Positions 43,105-54,342 are shown, counted from the first letter of the stretch. The stretch is DNA of 64,000 bases from Sphaerisporangium rufum (GCF_016863395.1 NZ_BOOU01000087.1:1-64000); one strand, 5' to 3'. Numbers and translations are program-made. Notes: a model not told the origin generated them from the letters alone.

Positions 43105-44124
43105 ATGACCACCACCACCCCGGATCGCAACCGGGTCCAGCTGCCCGGCATCAGCTCACGGGCCTACGAACACCCGGCAGACCGCTCGGCCCTGGTCGCG
43201 ATGCGCTCCCTGTCGGGATTCGACGCGGTGCTCAAGCGCACGTCGGGCCTGTTCAGCGAGCGCCGGCTGCGGCTGATGTTCCTCGCCTCCTCCGTCCGTG
43301 CGAGCGAGACGCAGTTCCGCTCCCTGTACGACATGGGACGCGACAGCGCCTACCTGCTCGACCTCCACCGCATCCCGGAGGTCTACGTCCAGCAGGACCC
43401 GCGGCCGAACGCCATGGCGATCGGGTTCGACGACCCGTTCATCGTGATCAACACCGGCCTGCTCGACCTGATGGACGAGGAGGAACTGCGCTTCGTCGTC
43501 GGCCACGAGACCGCCCACATCCTGTCCGGCCACGCGGTCTACGGCACGATGCTGCAGATCCTCACCCGGCTCGCCACCCGGGTGGCGTGGATCCCGCTCG
43601 GCTACATCGGTTTGCGCGTGATCGTCACCGCGCTGGAGGAGTGGCACCGCAAGGCCGAGCTGTCCGCCGACCGCGGCGGCATGCTCTGCGGGCAGGACCC
43701 CGAGGCCGCCATGCGCGCGCTGATGAAGCTCGCCGGCGGGTCCCGCCTGCACGAGATGAACATCGAGGCCTTCCTCGACCAGGCCCGCGAGTACGACACC
43801 GCCGGTGACGTCCGCGACGGCCTGCTCAAGGTGCTCAACCTGCTCGGCAGCACCCACCCGTTCGCGGTGATCCGGGTCGCCGAGCTGGACCGCTGGCGGC
43901 GGGACGGCGAGTACCAGGCCATCCTCAACGGCCAGTACCCGCGCCGGGCCGACGACGCCGACGCCAAGATCTCCGAGGAGATCAAGGCGGCCGCCCGGTC
44001 CTACCGCGAGTCGTGGGCCCAGTCGCAGGACCCGTTCATCGGCGTGCTCCGCGACGTCGCCGAGGGCGCGGTCAACGCCGGCGAGCGCATCTTCAACCGC
44101 TTCGCCCGCCGCGACGGTAATTAG
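43105..44124 (+). CDS. M48 family metallopeptidase
   Basis: The zinc motif HETAH is at residues 134-138 and the third ligand Glu appears in [11 protein letters not shown] hydrophobic stretch ([21 protein letters not shown]) follows the zinc motif, suggesting membrane association. Relatives process membrane or quality-control substrates. ATG 43105 fits a leaderless start after a TAGCAT box; ATG 43096 is also in frame. It converges with the kinase gene; the stops are 8 bp apart. Confidence 0.85.
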   Translation: MTTTTPDRNRVQLPGISSRAYEHPADRSALVAMRSLSGFDAVLKRTSGLFSERRLRLMFLASSVRASETQFRSLYDMGRDSAYLLDLHRIPEVYVQQDPRPNAMAIGFDDPFIVINTGLLDLMDEEELRFVVGHETAHILSGHAVYGTMLQILTRLATRVAWIPLGYIGLRVIVTALEEWHRKAELSADRGGMLCGQDPEAAMRALMKLAGGSRLHEMNIEAFLDQAREYDTAGDVRDGLLKVLNLLGSTHPFAVIRVAELDRWRRDGEYQAILNGQYPRRADDADAKISEEIKAAARSYRESWAQSQDPFIGVLRDVAEGAVNAGERIFNRFARRDGN

Positions 44125-44131
44125 GAGCCTT

Positions 44132-46096
44132 TCATAAGGCGTGCGGGAGGACCCAGCCGAAGACGCGGACGGCGGCGGCGCACAGTGCCACGAAGCCACC
44201 GAGCACCGACAGGGCCCGCAGCCCTTCCCTGCGCAGGTCGGGCACCCGGGCACCGACGCGTTCGATCTCCCGGCCGACGATACCGCCGCACACCACGCCG
44301 AACACCACGCCGGCCACGGTCATCGGCCCGGGCTGCGTCCACCACCCGGCGTCCATGTGCCCGCCGGCGGCCAGCCAGAACGCCGAGGCGGCGATGGCGC
44401 CGGCGGGTATGCCCGGCCACACCACCGCGCTGACCGCCGACCCCGCGAGCGCCACCGGGAACGACACCACCCGGAGCGCGCCCCGGACCCGGGAGGAGCG
44501 GCGGTTGCGCACCAGCCAGTGCCCGCTCCACCACGCCCGGGCCAGCACGCAGAACGCCGAGGTGATCGCCAGGGTGGCGACCGGCCAGATCACCGACGCC
44601 ACCACGCACGGCACGGCGACCATCGCCAGCACGATCAGCACGGCGCCGCCGGGCGGCGCGGCCGTCGCGTCCTTGCCGTCGGCGCCGGACCGGGCGGTCC
44701 GGCCGGCGGCGGCCCGGCGGGGCAGCGCGCCTTCGGCCCGGGTCCGGCTCCGTTCGCCGGCCGCGGCCGCCCGGGTGGCGACCCGCCGGCGCGGCGCGGG
44801 CGTGGCGTCCTCCTCGATGTCCGCCTTGCGACGCCCGCCCGCCACCCGCTCGGGGTCGGTGTCCGCCTTGCGACGCCCGCCCGCCACCCGCTCGGGGTCG
44901 GTGTCGGGCTTGCGCCGCCCACCGGTGGCGCGCTCGGCGTCGGGGTCGGCCCTGCGCCGGCCACCGGGCACCCGTTCCGGCTCGGCGGGCTCCGTCTTGC
45001 GCCGCGCGGCCGGGCCGCGCTCGCCGTCGGCCTCGGACCGGCGACGCGCGGCGGCGGCCTCCCCGTCCGCCTCCGCCCGGGCCCGCCGGGACGGCCCGGC
45101 GGGCTCACCGTCCGGCTCGGCCGCCTTGCGCCGGGACGGGCCCGCCTCTCCGGCGTCGTCGCGACCGCGGGCCTTGACCGGCTCGGCAGGCCGATCGTCG
45201 CCGGGCGCCTTCGCGGCGGCCTCCACGGCCCGTTCCCAGCCATCCGGCGGGGGCGGGCAGCCGGCCGCCCGGGCCAGCCGGGACAGCCGGTCCGACAGCA
45301 GCACCGCGGTCGGCCGCCGGTCGGGCTCGCGGTTGAGCGCCGCCCGGACCAGCGGCAGCAGCGAACCCGGCACCCCGGCCAGGTCGGCGCGGCCGTTCAG
45401 CACCGCGTACATCTGCGCCTCGACCGAACCCCGCCCGAACGTGGGCCGCCCGGTCGCCGCGAAGGCCACCGTGGCCGCCCAGGAGTGCACGTCGGCCGGC
45501 GTACCGACCGGCTCCTCGGCGAACACCTCGGGCGCCGAGTAGCCGGGCGTGCCGAGGAAGGTGCCGGTCATGGTCACCCGGGTGGCGTCGGCCACCTGCG
45601 CGATGCCGAAGTCGATCAGTACCGGGCCGTCCGGGCCGAGGACCACGTTGGCCGGCTTGACGTCCCGGTGCACCACCCCCGCCGCATGGATGATCGCGAT
45701 GGCGGTGGCCAGCCCGCGGGCCAGGTCGATCAACGCGGCGCCGGACAGCGGACCGCTCCGCCGGACGGCGTCCAGCAGGGTCTCGCCCTCGATGTGCTCC
45801 ATGACCAGGTAGGGACGGTCCCCGGACAGGTCGGCGTCCAGCACCCGCGCCACGTACGGGCTCTCCACCCGCCGCAGCGCCCGCACCTCGCGGTCCAGCC
45901 GCAGCCGCGCGTCGGGGTCGTCCCCGATCGGGTCGCGGAGCATCTTGACGGCGACCTGCACGCCGCGCCGGCCGACGGCGAGGTAGACATCTCCCATGCC
46001 GCCGCGGCCCAGGCGCTCCACCATGGTGTACGGGCCGACTCGCCCGAGCCCGCCCACTCGCCGTCCGCCCATAGGAAACGCCACCATAGCGGCCAT
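44132..46096 (-). CDS. membrane-linked Ser/Thr protein kinase with tandem-repeat linker
   Basis: An N-terminal Hanks-type kinase domain (about residues 20-275) has the Gly-rich loop GRGGMG, Lys51 in VAVKML, HRDVKPANVV (143-152), DFGIA (162-166) and APE (188-190). A highly charged Arg/Ala/Asp/Pro linker of about 200 residues includes four 14-residue repeats. Four to five hydrophobic segments close the protein, so the kinase domain would be cytoplasmic and membrane-tethered. No extracellular PASTA domain is present. Alternative ATGs at 46087 and 46072 exist. Confidence 0.88.
   Translation of the reverse strand: MAAMVAFPMGGRRVGGLGRVGPYTMVERLGRGGMGDVYLAVGRRGVQVAVKMLRDPIGDDPDARLRLDREVRALRRVESPYVARVLDADLSGDRPYLVMEHIEGETLLDAVRRSGPLSGAALIDLARGLATAIAIIHAAGVVHRDVKPANVVLGPDGPVLIDFGIAQVADATRVTMTGTFLGTPGYSAPEVFAEEPVGTPADVHSWAATVAFAATGRPTFGRGSVEAQMYAVLNGRADLAGVPGSLLPLVRAALNREPDRRPTAVLLSDRLSRLARAAGCPPPPDGWERAVEAAAKAPGDDRPAEPVKARGRDDAGEAGPSRRKAAEPDGEPAGPSRRARAEADGEAAAARRRSEADGERGPAARRKTEPAEPERVPGGRRRADPDAERATGGRRKPDTDPERVAGGRRKADTDPERVAGGRRKADIEEDATPAPRRRVATRAAAAGERSRTRAEGALPRRAAAGRTARSGADGKDATAAPPGGAVLIVLAMVAVPCVVASVIWPVATLAITSAFCVLARAWWSGHWLVRNRRSSRVRGALRVVSFPVALAGSAVSAVVWPGIPAGAIAASAFWLAAGGHMDAGWWTQPGPMTVAGVVFGVVCGGIVGREIERVGARVPDLRREGLRALSVLGGFVALCAAAVRVFGWVLPHAL
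44819..44986 (-). repeat. four 42-bp tandem repeats within the kinase gene
   Basis: The units at 44819-44860 and 44861-44902 are identical; 44903-44944 and 44945-44986 are degenerate. Each encodes the 14-residue pattern GGRRKADTDPERVA or a variant. The number of units is a multiple of three bases, so copy-number changes would keep the frame. Confidence 0.85.
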
Positions 46097-46184
46097 CGGA
46101 CGCCGGGCGGCGGCGGCGCGCCGAGTAAACCCCCATCAGATGGCTTCGACCATCACTTCCCGGACACCTCGGGCATGCGTCCGA

Positions 46185-46376
46185 TCACCCTGGATGATCA
46201 CCCGCCCGGATCCGCTCCGGGCCGTCCAGCAGGCTCTCCAGCGAGGCGCGCGGCCCGGCCGGCGGCCGGCCGGTGCGCCGCCAGTTCACCTGCCCCCGGC
46301 TCTCCATCCACAGCAGCAGCCGGTCGGCGCCGGCCAGCACGGCCACCGCGTATCCCACGGCGTAGACGATGCCCAT
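46185..46376 (-). CDS. small membrane-associated protein
   Basis: The 63-residue product begins with one hydrophobic helix (GIVYAVGYAVAVLAGADRLLL) and a basic, Arg-rich rest (VNWRRTGRPPAGPRASLESL). It lies between the kinase and proA. The length, single helix and amphipathic ending suggest a real small protein; the Shine-Dalgarno is weak. I do not recognise a function. Confidence 0.55.
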   Translation of the reverse strand: MGIVYAVGYAVAVLAGADRLLLWMESRGQVNWRRTGRPPAGPRASLESLLDGPERIRAGDHPG

Positions 46377-46447
46377 GGCCGAAAGTGAACCGTCCGGGCC
46401 GCCGTCACCGTAGGCGACACGCCGATCACAGTGCGAGATCGGCGTGG

Positions 46448-47755
46448 CTACCGGCCGGTCGGCGGGATGACGGTCCCGGTGGCGGTGCGCAGGTGGCCCT
46501 CCCCGGTGTAGATCCACTTGGTGGAGGTCAGCTCGGCCAGCCCCATCGGGCCCCGGGCGTGCAGCTTCTGGGTGGAGATGCCGATCTCCGCGCCGAACCC
46601 GAACTCGCCGCCGTCGGTGAAGCGGGTGGAGGCGTTGACCGCCACCGCCGCCGAATCGACCAGGGCGACGAACCGCCGGGCCGCCCGCTGCGAGCGGGTG
46701 ACGATCGACTCGGTGTGCGCCGAGCCGTACCGGCGGATGTGCGCGACCGCGTCCTCCAGCGAGTCGACCACGGCCGCGGCGATGTCGAGCGAGAGGTACT
46801 CCTTGCCGAAGTCCTCCTCGGTGGCCGGGACCACGGACTCCGCCGCCCCCGCCTCGGCGGCGTATCCGGCGACCCGGTCGTCGGCGTGCACCGTGACGCC
46901 CTCCTTGGCCAGCCGGGCCAGCGCCGCCGGCAGGAACTCGCCGGCCACGCCGGCGTGCACCAGCAGCGTCTCGGCCGCGTTGCACACCGACGGCCGCTGG
47001 ACCTTGGCGTTCACCAGGATCTCCAGCGCCAGGTCGAGGTCGGCGTCGGCGTCCACGTACACGTGGCAGTTGCCGACCCCGGTCTCGATCACCGGCACCA
47101 GGGCCCCCTCGACGACCGAGTTGATCAGCGAGGCGCCGCCGCGCGGGATCAGCACGTCGACCAGCCCGCGGGCCCGCATCAGGTGGGTGACGGACTCGCG
47201 GGTGACCCCCGGCACCAGCTGGACGGCGCCCGCGGGGACCTCGGTGCCGGCCAGCGCCTCCTGCATGATCGCCACCAGCACCGTGTTGGAGCCGTGCGCG
47301 CTGGAGGAGCCGCGCAGCAGCGCGGCGTTCCCGCTCTTGAGGCACAGCGCCGCCGCGTCGACGGTGACGTTCGGCCGGCCCTCGTAGATCATGCCGACCA
47401 CGCCGAGCGGCACCCGCACCTGCCGCAGCTCCAGGCCGTTGGGCAGGGTGCTCCCCCGGACGACCTCGCCCACCGGGTCGGGCAGGTCGGCCACCTGGCG
47501 CACCGCGTCCGCGATGGCCGCCACCCGCTTCTCGTCCAGCCGCAGCCGGTCGATCATCGCCTCGGCGGTGCCGGCCTCCCGGGCGGCGGCCACGTCGGCC
47601 GCGTTCCCCTCGACGATCTCGGCCGCCCGCCGGACGAGCGCGTCGGCGATGGCGCGCAGCGCGGCGTCCTTGGCCGCGCGGGGCAGCGGCGCCAGCTCGG
47701 TGGCCGCCGCCCGGGCGGCGTGGGCGACCTTCAGGAAGTCATCGGCCTCAGACAT
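46448..47755 (-). CDS. proA: glutamate-5-semialdehyde dehydrogenase
   Basis: The 435-residue enzyme has the aldehyde dehydrogenase fold with the catalytic Cys in [17 protein letters not shown] and [18 protein letters not shown]. It reduces glutamyl 5-phosphate with NADPH to the semialdehyde in proline synthesis. Its start overlaps the end of proB by 8 bp, giving a proB-proA operon. Confidence 0.96.
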   Translation of the reverse strand: MSEADDFLKVAHAARAAATELAPLPRAAKDAALRAIADALVRRAAEIVEGNAADVAAAREAGTAEAMIDRLRLDEKRVAAIADAVRQVADLPDPVGEVVRGSTLPNGLELRQVRVPLGVVGMIYEGRPNVTVDAAALCLKSGNAALLRGSSSAHGSNTVLVAIMQEALAGTEVPAGAVQLVPGVTRESVTHLMRARGLVDVLIPRGGASLINSVVEGALVPVIETGVGNCHVYVDADADLDLALEILVNAKVQRPSVCNAAETLLVHAGVAGEFLPAALARLAKEGVTVHADDRVAGYAAEAGAAESVVPATEEDFGKEYLSLDIAAAVVDSLEDAVAHIRRYGSAHTESIVTRSQRAARRFVALVDSAAVAVNASTRFTDGGEFGFGAEIGISTQKLHARGPMGLAELTSTKWIYTGEGHLRTATGTVIPPTGR

Positions 47756-48899
47756 GCCTCGCGCTCCTGCTCTCGATGCTGGGATCCAGTATGACGATGT
47801 CGTCGCGGTGAATCAGCTCGCGCTCGTACTCCGGCCCCAGGCTGCGGGCCAGCTCGCGGGTGGACCGGCCGAGCAGCCCCGGGATCTCCGCCGCGTCGAA
47901 GTTGACCAGCCCGCGGGCGACCGGGGTGCCGTGCGGGCTGTACAGGTCCACCGGGTCGCCGGCGGTGAAGTCGCCCTCGACCAGCGTGACGCCGGCCGGC
48001 AGCAGCGACTTGCGCCGCCGGACGACCGCCTCCACCGCGCCGGCGTCCAGGTGCAGCCGGCCGCGGCCGGTGGTGGCGTGCGCCAGCCACAGCAGCCGGG
48101 TGCCGGGATGCCGGCCGCCGGGGTGGAAGTAGGTGCCCACGTCCTGGCCGGCCAGCGCCTGCGCGGCGTGCGCGGCCGCGGTGAGCACCACCGGCACCCC
48201 GGCGCCGGTGGCGATGCGCGCGGCCTCCACCTTGGTGATCATGCCGCCGGTGCCCACCCGGCCGGACCGGCCGAGCTCGACGCCGGCCAGGTCCGCCGGA
48301 CCGTCCACCCGGGGGATGCGCCGGGCGCCCGGCTGCCGCGGGTCTCCGTCGTACAGGGCGTCGACGTCGGACAGCAGCACCAGCGCGTCGGCGTGGATGA
48401 GGTGCGCCACCAGGGCCGCCAGCCGGTCGTTGTCCCCGAAGCGGATCTCGTCGGTGGCGACGGTGTCGTTCTCGTTGACCACCGGGACGATGCCGAGCTC
48501 CAGCAGCCGGGCCAGAGTCCGCTGCGCGTTGCGGTGGTGGGCGCGGCGCATCATGTCGTCGGCGGTCAGCAGCACCTGCCCGACCCGCCGGCCGTACCGG
48601 GCGAACGAGGAGGTGTAGCGGGCGACCAGCACTCCCTGCCCCACCGAGGCGGCGGCCTGCTGGGTGGCCAGGTCACGGGGCCGGGCGGTGAGCCCGAGCG
48701 GCCCGAGCCCGGCGGCGATCGCGCCGGAGGACACCAGCACGATCTGCGTGCCGCCCGCACCGCGCGCGGCCAGCACGTCGACCAGGGCGTCGACCCGGTC
48801 GACGTCGATCATGCCCTGCGGCGTCGTCAGCGACGACGAACCGATCTTGACGACCAGGCGCCCGGCCGCGGCCACCGCCTGCCGTCCGGCGTTGTCCAC
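47748..48899 (-). CDS. proB: glutamate 5-kinase
   Basis: The amino acid kinase domain ([46 protein letters not shown]) is followed by a C-terminal PUA domain (about residues 280-365) ending in HRDDIVIL. It phosphorylates glutamate with ATP, the committed step of proline synthesis. The GTG at 48899 is near the family start. It is downstream of obg with 121 bp between, containing short direct repeats. Confidence 0.96.
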   Translation of the reverse strand: MDNAGRQAVAAAGRLVVKIGSSSLTTPQGMIDVDRVDALVDVLAARGAGGTQIVLVSSGAIAAGLGPLGLTARPRDLATQQAAASVGQGVLVARYTSSFARYGRRVGQVLLTADDMMRRAHHRNAQRTLARLLELGIVPVVNENDTVATDEIRFGDNDRLAALVAHLIHADALVLLSDVDALYDGDPRQPGARRIPRVDGPADLAGVELGRSGRVGTGGMITKVEAARIATGAGVPVVLTAAAHAAQALAGQDVGTYFHPGGRHPGTRLLWLAHATTGRGRLHLDAGAVEAVVRRRKSLLPAGVTLVEGDFTAGDPVDLYSPHGTPVARGLVNFDAAEIPGLLGRSTRELARSLGPEYERELIHRDDIVILDPSIESRSARHV

Positions 48900-48944
48900 C
48901 TACGCACCCTCCCCTCGCCCCTGGCGGCCGCCGGGCGGCGGCCG

Positions 48945-49020
48945 CGGCACCACGCGGCACCACGCGGCACCGTGCGGCACCACGCGGCACCGCCCCGGTC
49001 CCGCGTGGCACTACGCGGTA
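48945..49020. repeat. 10-bp direct repeats between obg and proB
   Basis: The unit GCGGCACCAC recurs head to tail about four times and then degenerates (with CGTG, CGCC and CTACGCGGTACT variants). It occupies most of the gap between the obg stop and the proB start. Function unknown. Confidence 0.6.
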
Positions 49021-50370
49021 CTAACCCATCCGGTCGTCGGAGCCGCGCGGGCCCTGGGTGGCGACGGCGTCCAGCGTAGGACGCCAGTCGAACAGGTAAC
49101 CGCCCTCCATCGGGCCGATGACCACCTCGGCGCCGTCCCGGGCGCCCGCCTCGCTGAGGGCCTTCTCGATGCCGAGCCGGGCCAGACGGTCGGCCAGATA
49201 CCCGACGGCCTCGTCGTTGCTGAAATCGGTCTGCCTGATCCACCGCTCGGGCTTCGCCCCGGTGACCTGGAAGGTGTTCTCGCCCACCTTGCGGACGGCG
49301 AACTCCGCCTCGCCGTGCTGCCGCGGCCGGATCACCAGCCGGGTCGGCTCCTCGACCGGCCGGGCGGCCCGGGCGGCGGCGACCATCTCCGCCATGGCGA
49401 ACGACAGCTCGCGCAGCCCCTCGTGCGTCGCCGCCGAGATCGTGAAGACGGTGAGTCCCTTCTCCACCAGCATCGGGCGCACCATGTCGGCCAGGTCGCG
49501 CGCCTCCGGCACGTCGGCCTTGTTGAGCACGGCCAGCCGGGGCCGGTCGTGCAACGCGCCGTACGCGGCGAGCTCGCCCTCGATGACCTCGAAGTCGGTG
49601 ACCGGGTCCCGGCCCGGTTCGATCGTGGCGCAGTCGAGCACGTGGACGATCGTCGAGCACCGCTCCACGTGCCGCAGGAACTCGTGGCCGAGGCCGCGGC
49701 CCTCCGAGGCGCCCGGGATCAGGCCGGGCACGTCGGCCACGGTGAACACCGTGTCACCGGCGGTCACGACGCCGAGGTTCGGCACCAGGGTGGTGAACGG
49801 GTAGTCGGCGATCTTGGGCCGCGCGGCGCTGAGCGCGGCGATCAGCGAGGACTTGCCGGCGTTCGGGAAGCCGACCAGGGCGACGTCGGCGACGGTCTTC
49901 AGTTCCAGCACCACGTCGAGATCGTCACCGGGCTCGCCGAGCAGTGCGAACCCGGGGGCCTTGCGCTTGGTCGAGGCCAGCGCGGCGTTGCCCAGCCCGC
50001 CGGGACCGCCCTGCGCGACGACGTACCGGGTGCCGGCGCCGACCAGGTCGACCAGCACCTCACCGGTGCGGGCGTTCTTGACCACGGTGCCGTTCGGCAC
50101 CTTCAGCACCACGTCGTCGCCGGTGGCGCCGTCGCGGTTGGAGCCCATGCCCTGCTTGCCGTTGGCCGCCTTGCGGTGCGGCCGGTGGTGGTAGTCGAGC
50201 AGCGTGGCGGTGTTGGGGTCGACCTCCAGGATGACGTCGCCGCCGCGCCCGCCGTTGCCGCCGTCCGGCCCGCCGAGCGGCTTGAACTTCTCCCGGTGGA
50301 TCGACGCGCAGCCGTTGCCGCCGTCACCCGCCTTGATGTGCAGGACCACCTGGTCGACGAACTCGGCCAC
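49021..50370 (-). CDS. obg: Obg/CgtA GTPase
   Basis: The Gly-rich N-terminal Obg domain ([20 protein letters not shown]) is followed by the G domain with P-loop [19 protein letters not shown] and [10 protein letters not shown], and a C-terminal OCT domain (about residues 350-430) ending in [10 protein letters not shown]. Obg acts in ribosome assembly and growth control. The GTG at 50370 has a GAGAGGAA Shine-Dalgarno. A strong hairpin separates it from rpmA. Confidence 0.96.
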   Translation of the reverse strand: MAEFVDQVVLHIKAGDGGNGCASIHREKFKPLGGPDGGNGGRGGDVILEVDPNTATLLDYHHRPHRKAANGKQGMGSNRDGATGDDVVLKVPNGTVVKNARTGEVLVDLVGAGTRYVVAQGGPGGLGNAALASTKRKAPGFALLGEPGDDLDVVLELKTVADVALVGFPNAGKSSLIAALSAARPKIADYPFTTLVPNLGVVTAGDTVFTVADVPGLIPGASEGRGLGHEFLRHVERCSTIVHVLDCATIEPGRDPVTDFEVIEGELAAYGALHDRPRLAVLNKADVPEARDLADMVRPMLVEKGLTVFTISAATHEGLRELSFAMAEMVAAARAARPVEEPTRLVIRPRQHGEAEFAVRKVGENTFQVTGAKPERWIRQTDFSNDEAVGYLADRLARLGIEKALSEAGARDGAEVVIGPMEGGYLFDWRPTLDAVATQGPRGSDDRMG

Positions 50371-50451
50371 CGTTGCTTCCTCTCCCGGTCGCGGCCGCCC
50401 GGCCGCTCCCCCTGCCACCGCCGCGCGATCCGCGCCGTGGTGCCCCCTCAA

Positions 50452-50496
50452 CGTCGATGAGGCGGACCGACCGGTGGTCGATCCGCCTCATCGACG
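50452..50496 (-). terminator. intrinsic terminator between rpmA and obg
   Basis: Perfect 15-bp arms (CGTCGATGAGGCGGA and its complement) flank a 15-nt loop that can itself pair. It lies 57 bp after rpmA and 81 bp before obg. It would let the two genes be separated or attenuated. Confidence 0.85.
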
Positions 50497-50553
50497 AAAC
50501 GCATACGGCCTGCCCGCCACAAGGGTGGCGGCGGCCTGTTCCCGCCGGCGGAT

Positions 50554-50811
50554 CTACTCCGCGGCCGGGACGATGCTGACGGCGCGACGGCCGCGCTTGT
50601 TGCCGAACTGCACGTGGCCCGCGACGAGCGCGAACAGCGTGTCGTCACCGCCACGGCCGACGTTGTCACCCGGGTGGAAGTGGGTGCCGCGCTGACGGAC
50701 GATGATCTCGCCGGCGCTCACCAGCTGGCCACCGAACCGCTTGACACCGAGCCGCTGGGCGTTGGAGTCACGGCCGTTCCGGGTGGACGAGGCGCCCTTC
50801 TTGTGTGCCAT
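50554..50811 (-). CDS. rpmA: 50S ribosomal protein L27
   Basis: The 85-residue product begins [20 protein letters not shown] and contains [19 protein letters not shown], the L27 signatures. It is a component of the large subunit near the peptidyl-transferase centre. It follows rplU by 12 bp. Confidence 0.97.
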   Translation of the reverse strand: MAHKKGASSTRNGRDSNAQRLGVKRFGGQLVSAGEIIVRQRGTHFHPGDNVGRGGDDTLFALVAGHVQFGNKRGRRAVSIVPAAE

Positions 50812-50823
50812 GGTCAGCTACCA

Positions 50824-51138
50824 CTACTTCCCGTGGTTGATGCCGGTGACCTTCACCTGGGTGTACCGCTGGCGGTGACCCTGGCGCTTCTTGTAACCGG
50901 TCTTGTTCTTGTACTTGAGGATGCGGATCTTGGGGCCCTTGGTCTCGCCGAGAATCTCGGCGGTCACCTCGAACTTGCCAAGCGAAGCAGCATCGCTGGT
51001 GACGTCGCCGTCGTTGACGACGAGCACCGGCGACAGCGACACCGTGGAGCCGACCTCACCGGCGACCTTGTCCACCTCGAGGACGTCACCGACGGAGACC
51101 TTCTGCTGCCTGCCGCCGCAACGAACGATCGCGTACAC
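50824..51138 (-). CDS. rplU: 50S ribosomal protein L21
   Basis: The 104-residue protein begins [14 protein letters not shown] and ends with [21 protein letters not shown], the L21 pattern. It is a component of the large subunit. The GTG at 51138 is preceded by AGAAGGG. A leader of about 125 nt with two hairpins precedes it. Confidence 0.97.
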   Translation of the reverse strand: MYAIVRCGGRQQKVSVGDVLEVDKVAGEVGSTVSLSPVLVVNDGDVTSDAASLGKFEVTAEILGETKGPKIRILKYKNKTGYKKRQGHRQRYTQVKVTGINHGK

Positions 51139-51263
51139 CGCGGAACCCTTCTCTGGCTGATTGCTCTCGCTGAACGCCGCGCCTCTCGCATCCGGCTCCC
51201 GTCGTTGAACGACCGGCGAACCGGGGAGGCGCGCGAAGCCAGGCGCGCCGCCTGGCGCACCGG
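51139..51263 (-). promoter_or_regulatory. leader of the rplU transcript with two hairpins
   Basis: If transcription starts near 51263, the untranslated region is about 125 nt. It contains GTCGT-TGA-ACGAC (51201-51213) and GGCGCGC/GCGCGCC around 8 nt (51228-51249). Ribosomal protein leaders often bind their own product. No known L21 leader consensus was recognised. Confidence 0.4.
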
Positions 51264-51269
51264 TTGACC

Positions 51270-51299
51270 AGGATACCGGAAACCGGGGCCCTTGGTCGA
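51270..51299 (-). promoter_or_regulatory. probable rplU-rpmA promoter
   Basis: On the minus strand TCGACC and TATCCT are separated by 18 bp. The -10 matches the actinobacterial TAnnnT pattern. It lies just after the rne stop. Confidence 0.5.
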
Positions 51300-51325
51300 A
51301 CCGGGGCGGCGCGCCGGCCTTACGG

Positions 51326-54325
51326 CTACTCGACCGGCCCGGCCGGGCGGGTGGCCTTGCGCGACCGCCGCCGCGCCCGGCCGGCGGGCTGTTCGGCCTC
51401 CTCGCCACCGCCGGCCACCGCGCCGGTCACGCTGTCACGCGCGGCCTCCCCATTGGCGGCGACCGCCGGGGCGGCCTCCTTGGCCGGGCGGCCGGACTTC
51501 TCCAGCTTCTCGGCCACGGCCTTCTCCACCGCCATCTTGCCCTGGGTGCCGCGCGGCTCGGGCCGGCCCTCGACCGGTTCGGCCGAGACGATCAGCCCTC
51601 TGCCGTTGCAGCAGTCGCACGGCGTGGAGAACGCCTCCAGCAGCCCCTGCCCGACCCGCTTGCGGGTCATCTGCACCAGGCCGAGCGAGGTGACCTCGGC
51701 CACCTGGTGCTTGGTGCGGTCCCGGGCCAGGCACTCCAGCATGCGCCGCAGCACCAGGTCACGGTTGCTCTCCAGCACCATGTCGATGAAGTCGACGACG
51801 ATGATGCCACCGATGTCCCGCAGCCGCAGCTGCCGGACGATCTCCTCGGCCGCCTCCAGGTTGTTGCGGGTGACGGTCTCCTCGAGGTTGCCGCCCTGGC
51901 CGGTGAACTTGCCGGTGTTCACATCGACCACGGTCATCGCCTCGGTACGGTCGATCACCAGCGATCCGCCGCTCGGCAGCCAGACCTTGCGCTCCATGGC
52001 CTTGGCGATCTGCTCGTCGATGCGGTAGGCGGCGAAGACGTCGCCCTCCTCCCACCGGGTGAGGCGGTCGACCAGGTGCGGGGCGACGTAGCGGACGTAC
52101 TCGTCCACCGTGCCCCACACCTCGTCGCCGGCCACGACCAGCGAGGCGAAGTCCTCGTTGAACACGTCGCGCACGACCCGGATGGTCAGGTCGGGCTCGG
52201 AGTACAGCAGTTCCGGCGGGCCGGCCGACTTGGCCTTGCGCTGGATGTTCTCCCACTGGGCGGCCAGGCGGGCGACGTCGCGGCTGAGCTCCTCCTCCGA
52301 GGCCCCCTCGGCGGCGGTGCGCACGATCACGCCGGCGTTCTCCGGCATGACCTTCTTCAGGATGCTCTTCAGCCGGCTGCGCTCCTTGTCGGGCAGCTTG
52401 CGGCTGATGCCGGTCATCGAGCCGTCCGGCACGTAGACCAGATAGCGGCCCGGCAGGCTGATCTGGCTGGTCAGCCGGGCGCCCTTGTGGCCCATCGGAT
52501 CCTTGGTCACCTGGACCAGCACCGACTGGCCGGACTTGAGCGCCACCTCGATGCGCTTGGGCTGGCCCTCCAGCCCGGCGGTGTCGAAGTTCACCTCGCC
52601 GGCGTACAGCACGGCGTTACGGCCCTTGCCGATGTCGATGAAGGCGGCCTCCATCGAGGGCAGCACGTTCTGCACCTTGCCGAGGTACACGTTGCCCACG
52701 TAGGACTGGCCGGCCTCGCGGTCGACGTAGTGCTCGACGAGCACTCCGTCCTCCATCACCGCGATCTGGGTGCGGCCGGCCTGGCGGCGCACCACCATCA
52801 CGCGCTCGACCGACTCGCGGCGGGCCAGGAACTCCGACTCGGTGATCACGGGCGGCCGGCGGCGGCCCTGCTCGCGACCCTCGCGGCGCCGCTGCTTCTT
52901 GGCCTCCAGCCGGGTGGAGCCGCGGAAACCCTGCACCTGGTCCACCGAGGTGGTCCGGCCGGCCCGCGGCGCCCGGATCCGGGTCACGGTGTTCGGCGGC
53001 TCGTCGGCGGGCGTCTCGTCGGCGTCACCGCTGCGCCGGCGGCGCCGCCGGCGGCGGCGCGAGGAGCCGCTCTCCTCGGCCTCCTCCTCGCGGCCGGAGC
53101 CCTCCCGGTCGTCATCCCCGGCGGCCTCACCGGTGTCCTCGGACTCGCCGAACTCCCCCGGCTCCTCGGCATCGCCGGACTCGTCCAGCTCGCGGGCCTT
53201 TCCGCGCCCGCGGCCGCCCCGGCGGCGGCGCCGGCGGCGGCCGCCCTCGGTCTCGTCGTCCTCGTCGTAGCCGAGCGGCTCGGCGGTCTCCTCGGCCTCC
53301 CCGGCGTCCGTGCCGTCCGCGGCGTCGGTGGCGACCGGCTCGTCCACCGGTCCGGCGGGCCGGCGGGCCGGCGTCTCGGGCGCGGCCGGCGGCACGAAGA
53401 CCCGCGGCTCGGGCGCCTGGAAGATCGGCTGGAACACCGCGGCCGGCGCCTGGAAGGAGACCGGCGGCGCGGCGGCGGCCCGCGCTCGGGCACCGACCCC
53501 GAACGGGTCGGCGAACAGCGAGCCCTGCGGCGCGCCCTCCTCGATGATCTCCTCGCCGGCCGGCTCGTCGTCCAGAGCCTCCTCGGCGAGGGCGGCCGCG
53601 ATGGTCTCCTCGACCGGGACCGCCACGGCGGCGTCCTCGCCCGCCGGCGTGGAGCGTTCCGTGACATCCGGAGTGGCCCCGCCGGCCCCGGCCGGCGCCG
53701 TGGCGGCCGGCTGAGCCTGTTCGGCGGGCGGCGCCGGCTCGGCGGGCCGGGCGGATTCGGCGGATCCGGCGGATTCGGCGGGCTCGGCGGTCTTGCGGGT
53801 ACGCCGGCGGCGGACCGGCGCGGCCGGAGCCTCCACGGCGGCCGGCTCGGCGACCGGCTGGGCCGGGGCGGCGGGCTCGGCCGGCGTGCCGGACTCGGCC
53901 GGCGTCACGGGCGGGGCCGGGGCGGCGGGCTCGGCGGTCGCGGCCGGCTCCTCCGGCGGCGGAGCGGCCTTGCGGGTCGCGCGGCGCCGCGCCGGCGCCG
54001 GCTCGCCGTCCCGCGCGGTCGCGCGGCGGGAGCGGGTGGCCCGGGGCGCCTCGGCGGGCGGCGCCTCCGGCGCGGCCTGCTGCACGCCGTCCGGCGCCAC
54101 CTGCGCCGGGGGCTCGTGCGCGGTCTCGTCGCCGGTCTCCGAAGGGCCGGCCGGGGCCGGCGGCACCACGGTCGGGGCCGGCGGACCGGCGGTGACCTCG
54201 AGGTCCTCCGGCGGCGGGCCCGCCGGGCGGCTCGCCGCCCGGCGGCGGCGGACCGGCTTGGTCTCCTGTGCTGTCGCATCCCCGTCGAGGCCGGCGGCCC
54301 CGACGATGGGCTCGTTATCGAGCAT
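51326..54325 (-). CDS. rne: ribonuclease E/G
   Basis: The first ~480 residues are Pro/Ala/Arg/Glu-rich and probably disordered. They are followed by an S1 domain ([20 protein letters not shown]), the catalytic core with DFIDM containing a metal-binding Asp, and the Zn-link cysteines CDCCNGRG near the C-terminus. This is the actinobacterial form, with the low-complexity part in front. It cleaves single-stranded AU-rich RNA in mRNA decay and rRNA maturation. It is 999 residues long. A stable hairpin stands close before its ATG. Confidence 0.95.
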   Translation of the reverse strand: MLDNEPIVGAAGLDGDATAQETKPVRRRRAASRPAGPPPEDLEVTAGPPAPTVVPPAPAGPSETGDETAHEPPAQVAPDGVQQAAPEAPPAEAPRATRSRRATARDGEPAPARRRATRKAAPPPEEPAATAEPAAPAPPVTPAESGTPAEPAAPAQPVAEPAAVEAPAAPVRRRRTRKTAEPAESAGSAESARPAEPAPPAEQAQPAATAPAGAGGATPDVTERSTPAGEDAAVAVPVEETIAAALAEEALDDEPAGEEIIEEGAPQGSLFADPFGVGARARAAAAPPVSFQAPAAVFQPIFQAPEPRVFVPPAAPETPARRPAGPVDEPVATDAADGTDAGEAEETAEPLGYDEDDETEGGRRRRRRRGGRGRGKARELDESGDAEEPGEFGESEDTGEAAGDDDREGSGREEEAEESGSSRRRRRRRRRSGDADETPADEPPNTVTRIRAPRAGRTTSVDQVQGFRGSTRLEAKKQRRREGREQGRRRPPVITESEFLARRESVERVMVVRRQAGRTQIAVMEDGVLVEHYVDREAGQSYVGNVYLGKVQNVLPSMEAAFIDIGKGRNAVLYAGEVNFDTAGLEGQPKRIEVALKSGQSVLVQVTKDPMGHKGARLTSQISLPGRYLVYVPDGSMTGISRKLPDKERSRLKSILKKVMPENAGVIVRTAAEGASEEELSRDVARLAAQWENIQRKAKSAGPPELLYSEPDLTIRVVRDVFNEDFASLVVAGDEVWGTVDEYVRYVAPHLVDRLTRWEEGDVFAAYRIDEQIAKAMERKVWLPSGGSLVIDRTEAMTVVDVNTGKFTGQGGNLEETVTRNNLEAAEEIVRQLRLRDIGGIIVVDFIDMVLESNRDLVLRRMLECLARDRTKHQVAEVTSLGLVQMTRKRVGQGLLEAFSTPCDCCNGRGLIVSAEPVEGRPEPRGTQGKMAVEKAVAEKLEKSGRPAKEAAPAVAANGEAARDSVTGAVAGGGEEAEQPAGRARRRSRKATRPAGPVE

Positions 54326-54342
54326 GCGGGCGTTCTCCCGTC

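Noticed and set aside
44141-47794. A long plus-strand open frame opposite the kinase and proA
   Set aside because: The translated sequence is low-complexity and crosses two unambiguous minus-strand genes.
48945-49020. Short repeats as a CRISPR array
   Set aside because: The units are contiguous 10-mers without spacers and no cas gene is nearby.
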